A stretch of DNA of 6,108 nucleotides, from assembly GCA_948467695.1 (NCBI GenBank), contig CAOKFJ010000123.1, forward strand, positions 1 to 6,108, given 5' to 3'. The translations under genes and the position numbers were made by a program. The notes beneath the pieces were generated by a model. It was not told where the DNA came from. It ran no database searches and worked only from the letters and a program-made list of their open reading frames with translations. This document shows positions 6,005 to 6,108 of the stretch, piece after piece. Every line of letters begins with the position of its first letter. Position 1 is the stretch's first letter. Source of the DNA: an uncultured Allobaculum sp. (GTDB lineage: Bacteria; Bacillota_I; Bacilli_A; Erysipelotrichales; Erysipelotrichaceae).

Positions 6005-6108
6005 ATTGTATTATTACCGTATGAATCGAAATATTCCTAAATATCTTAAAACAGCCGATTATGCAAAAATGATCGGCTGCACACAGCGCACTGTGCATCG
6101 TAATTTTC
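5965..6108 (+). mobile_element. Left end of a putative IS607-type insertion sequence (continues past window)
   Basis: Around 5964 the protease homology ends and base composition becomes visibly AT-richer. A transposase-like HTH gene then starts at 6021, only about 55 nt inside, as is common for compact IS607-family elements. No terminal inverted repeat is visible, again consistent with that family. At the junction there are short direct repeats (GTTAG at 5965-5969 and 5972-5976, then GTTA) that could be transposase-binding sites, and a GG at 5969-5970, the dinucleotide reported at IS607 insertion points. The exact end is uncertain by several bases, and the right end is not in the window. Confidence 0.6.
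6021..6108 (+). CDS. Putative IS607-family serine transposase, N-terminal HTH only (3' partial)
   Basis: Twenty-nine codons are visible from the ATG at 6021 to the window edge. The segment YLKTADYAKMIGCTQRTVHRNF reads as a MerR/excisionase-type helix-turn-helix: an initial helix ending in YAKMIG, a turn, then a recognition helix. IS607 transposases begin with such an HTH and continue into a serine-recombinase catalytic domain, which would lie beyond this window. No SD is obvious before the ATG, and the frame is open further upstream with only a TTG (6006) as an alternative. With so little sequence, an excisionase or other small HTH regulator on a different mobile element cannot be excluded. 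Confidence 0.55.
   Translation, partial: MNRNIPKYLKTADYAKMIGCTQRTVHRNF

Noticed and set aside
1..6108. tRNA, rRNA, CRISPR, replication origin or toxin-antitoxin genes
   Set aside because: No cloverleaf, regularly spaced repeats, rRNA-like stretch or small paired ORFs with good SDs were seen on either strand.

Overview
The window looks like chromosomal DNA from a Gram-positive Bacillota bacterium, possibly an Erysipelotrichia-like gut or oral commensal. The pointers are purine-rich Shine-Dalgarno sites 8-9 nt before the starts, Gram-positive signal peptides, an X-X-X-Leu-X-X-Gly heptad protein, and secreted V8/BLASE-like proteases carrying C-terminal DUF5648-type repeats. No marker gene is present, so the taxonomic placement is an inference. 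All supported genes are on the + strand.

Layout. (1) Bases 2-1156: the C-terminal part of a large heptad-repeat surface or membrane protein of the YhgE/Pip/MMPL-associated type, followed by a strong intrinsic terminator (1219-1274). (2) Bases 1157-1552: a non-coding gap with that terminator, a Fur/PerR-like palindrome and a candidate extended -10 promoter. (3) 1553-3019: a secreted chymotrypsin-fold protease (family S1B) with an intact His-Asp-Ser triad and three DUF5648-type repeats. (4) 3294-4802: a paralogue with the same layout, in which the catalytic His is Ala and the catalytic Ser is Tyr, so it is a predicted pseudoprotease. (5) From 5090: a third paralogue, close to the second but with an intact His and Asp. 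It is cut off at about base 5964, before the Ser motif, by visibly AT-richer DNA. (6) 5965-6108: the left end of what looks like an IS607-type insertion sequence, including the first 29 codons of a transposase-like helix-turn-helix protein.

How they work together. Genes 2-4 form a tandem family of secreted proteases. Each has a signal peptide, an acidic variable pro-region and an S1B domain; the two complete members end in a triple repeat probably used for binding outside the cell. Each has its own SD and a candidate promoter about 105-115 nt upstream, and terminators separate them, so they appear to be independently transcribed rather than one operon. The main interest is the mix of an active enzyme, a dead copy and an IS-disrupted copy, together with loss in both complete members of the His that gives V8-type enzymes their glutamate preference.
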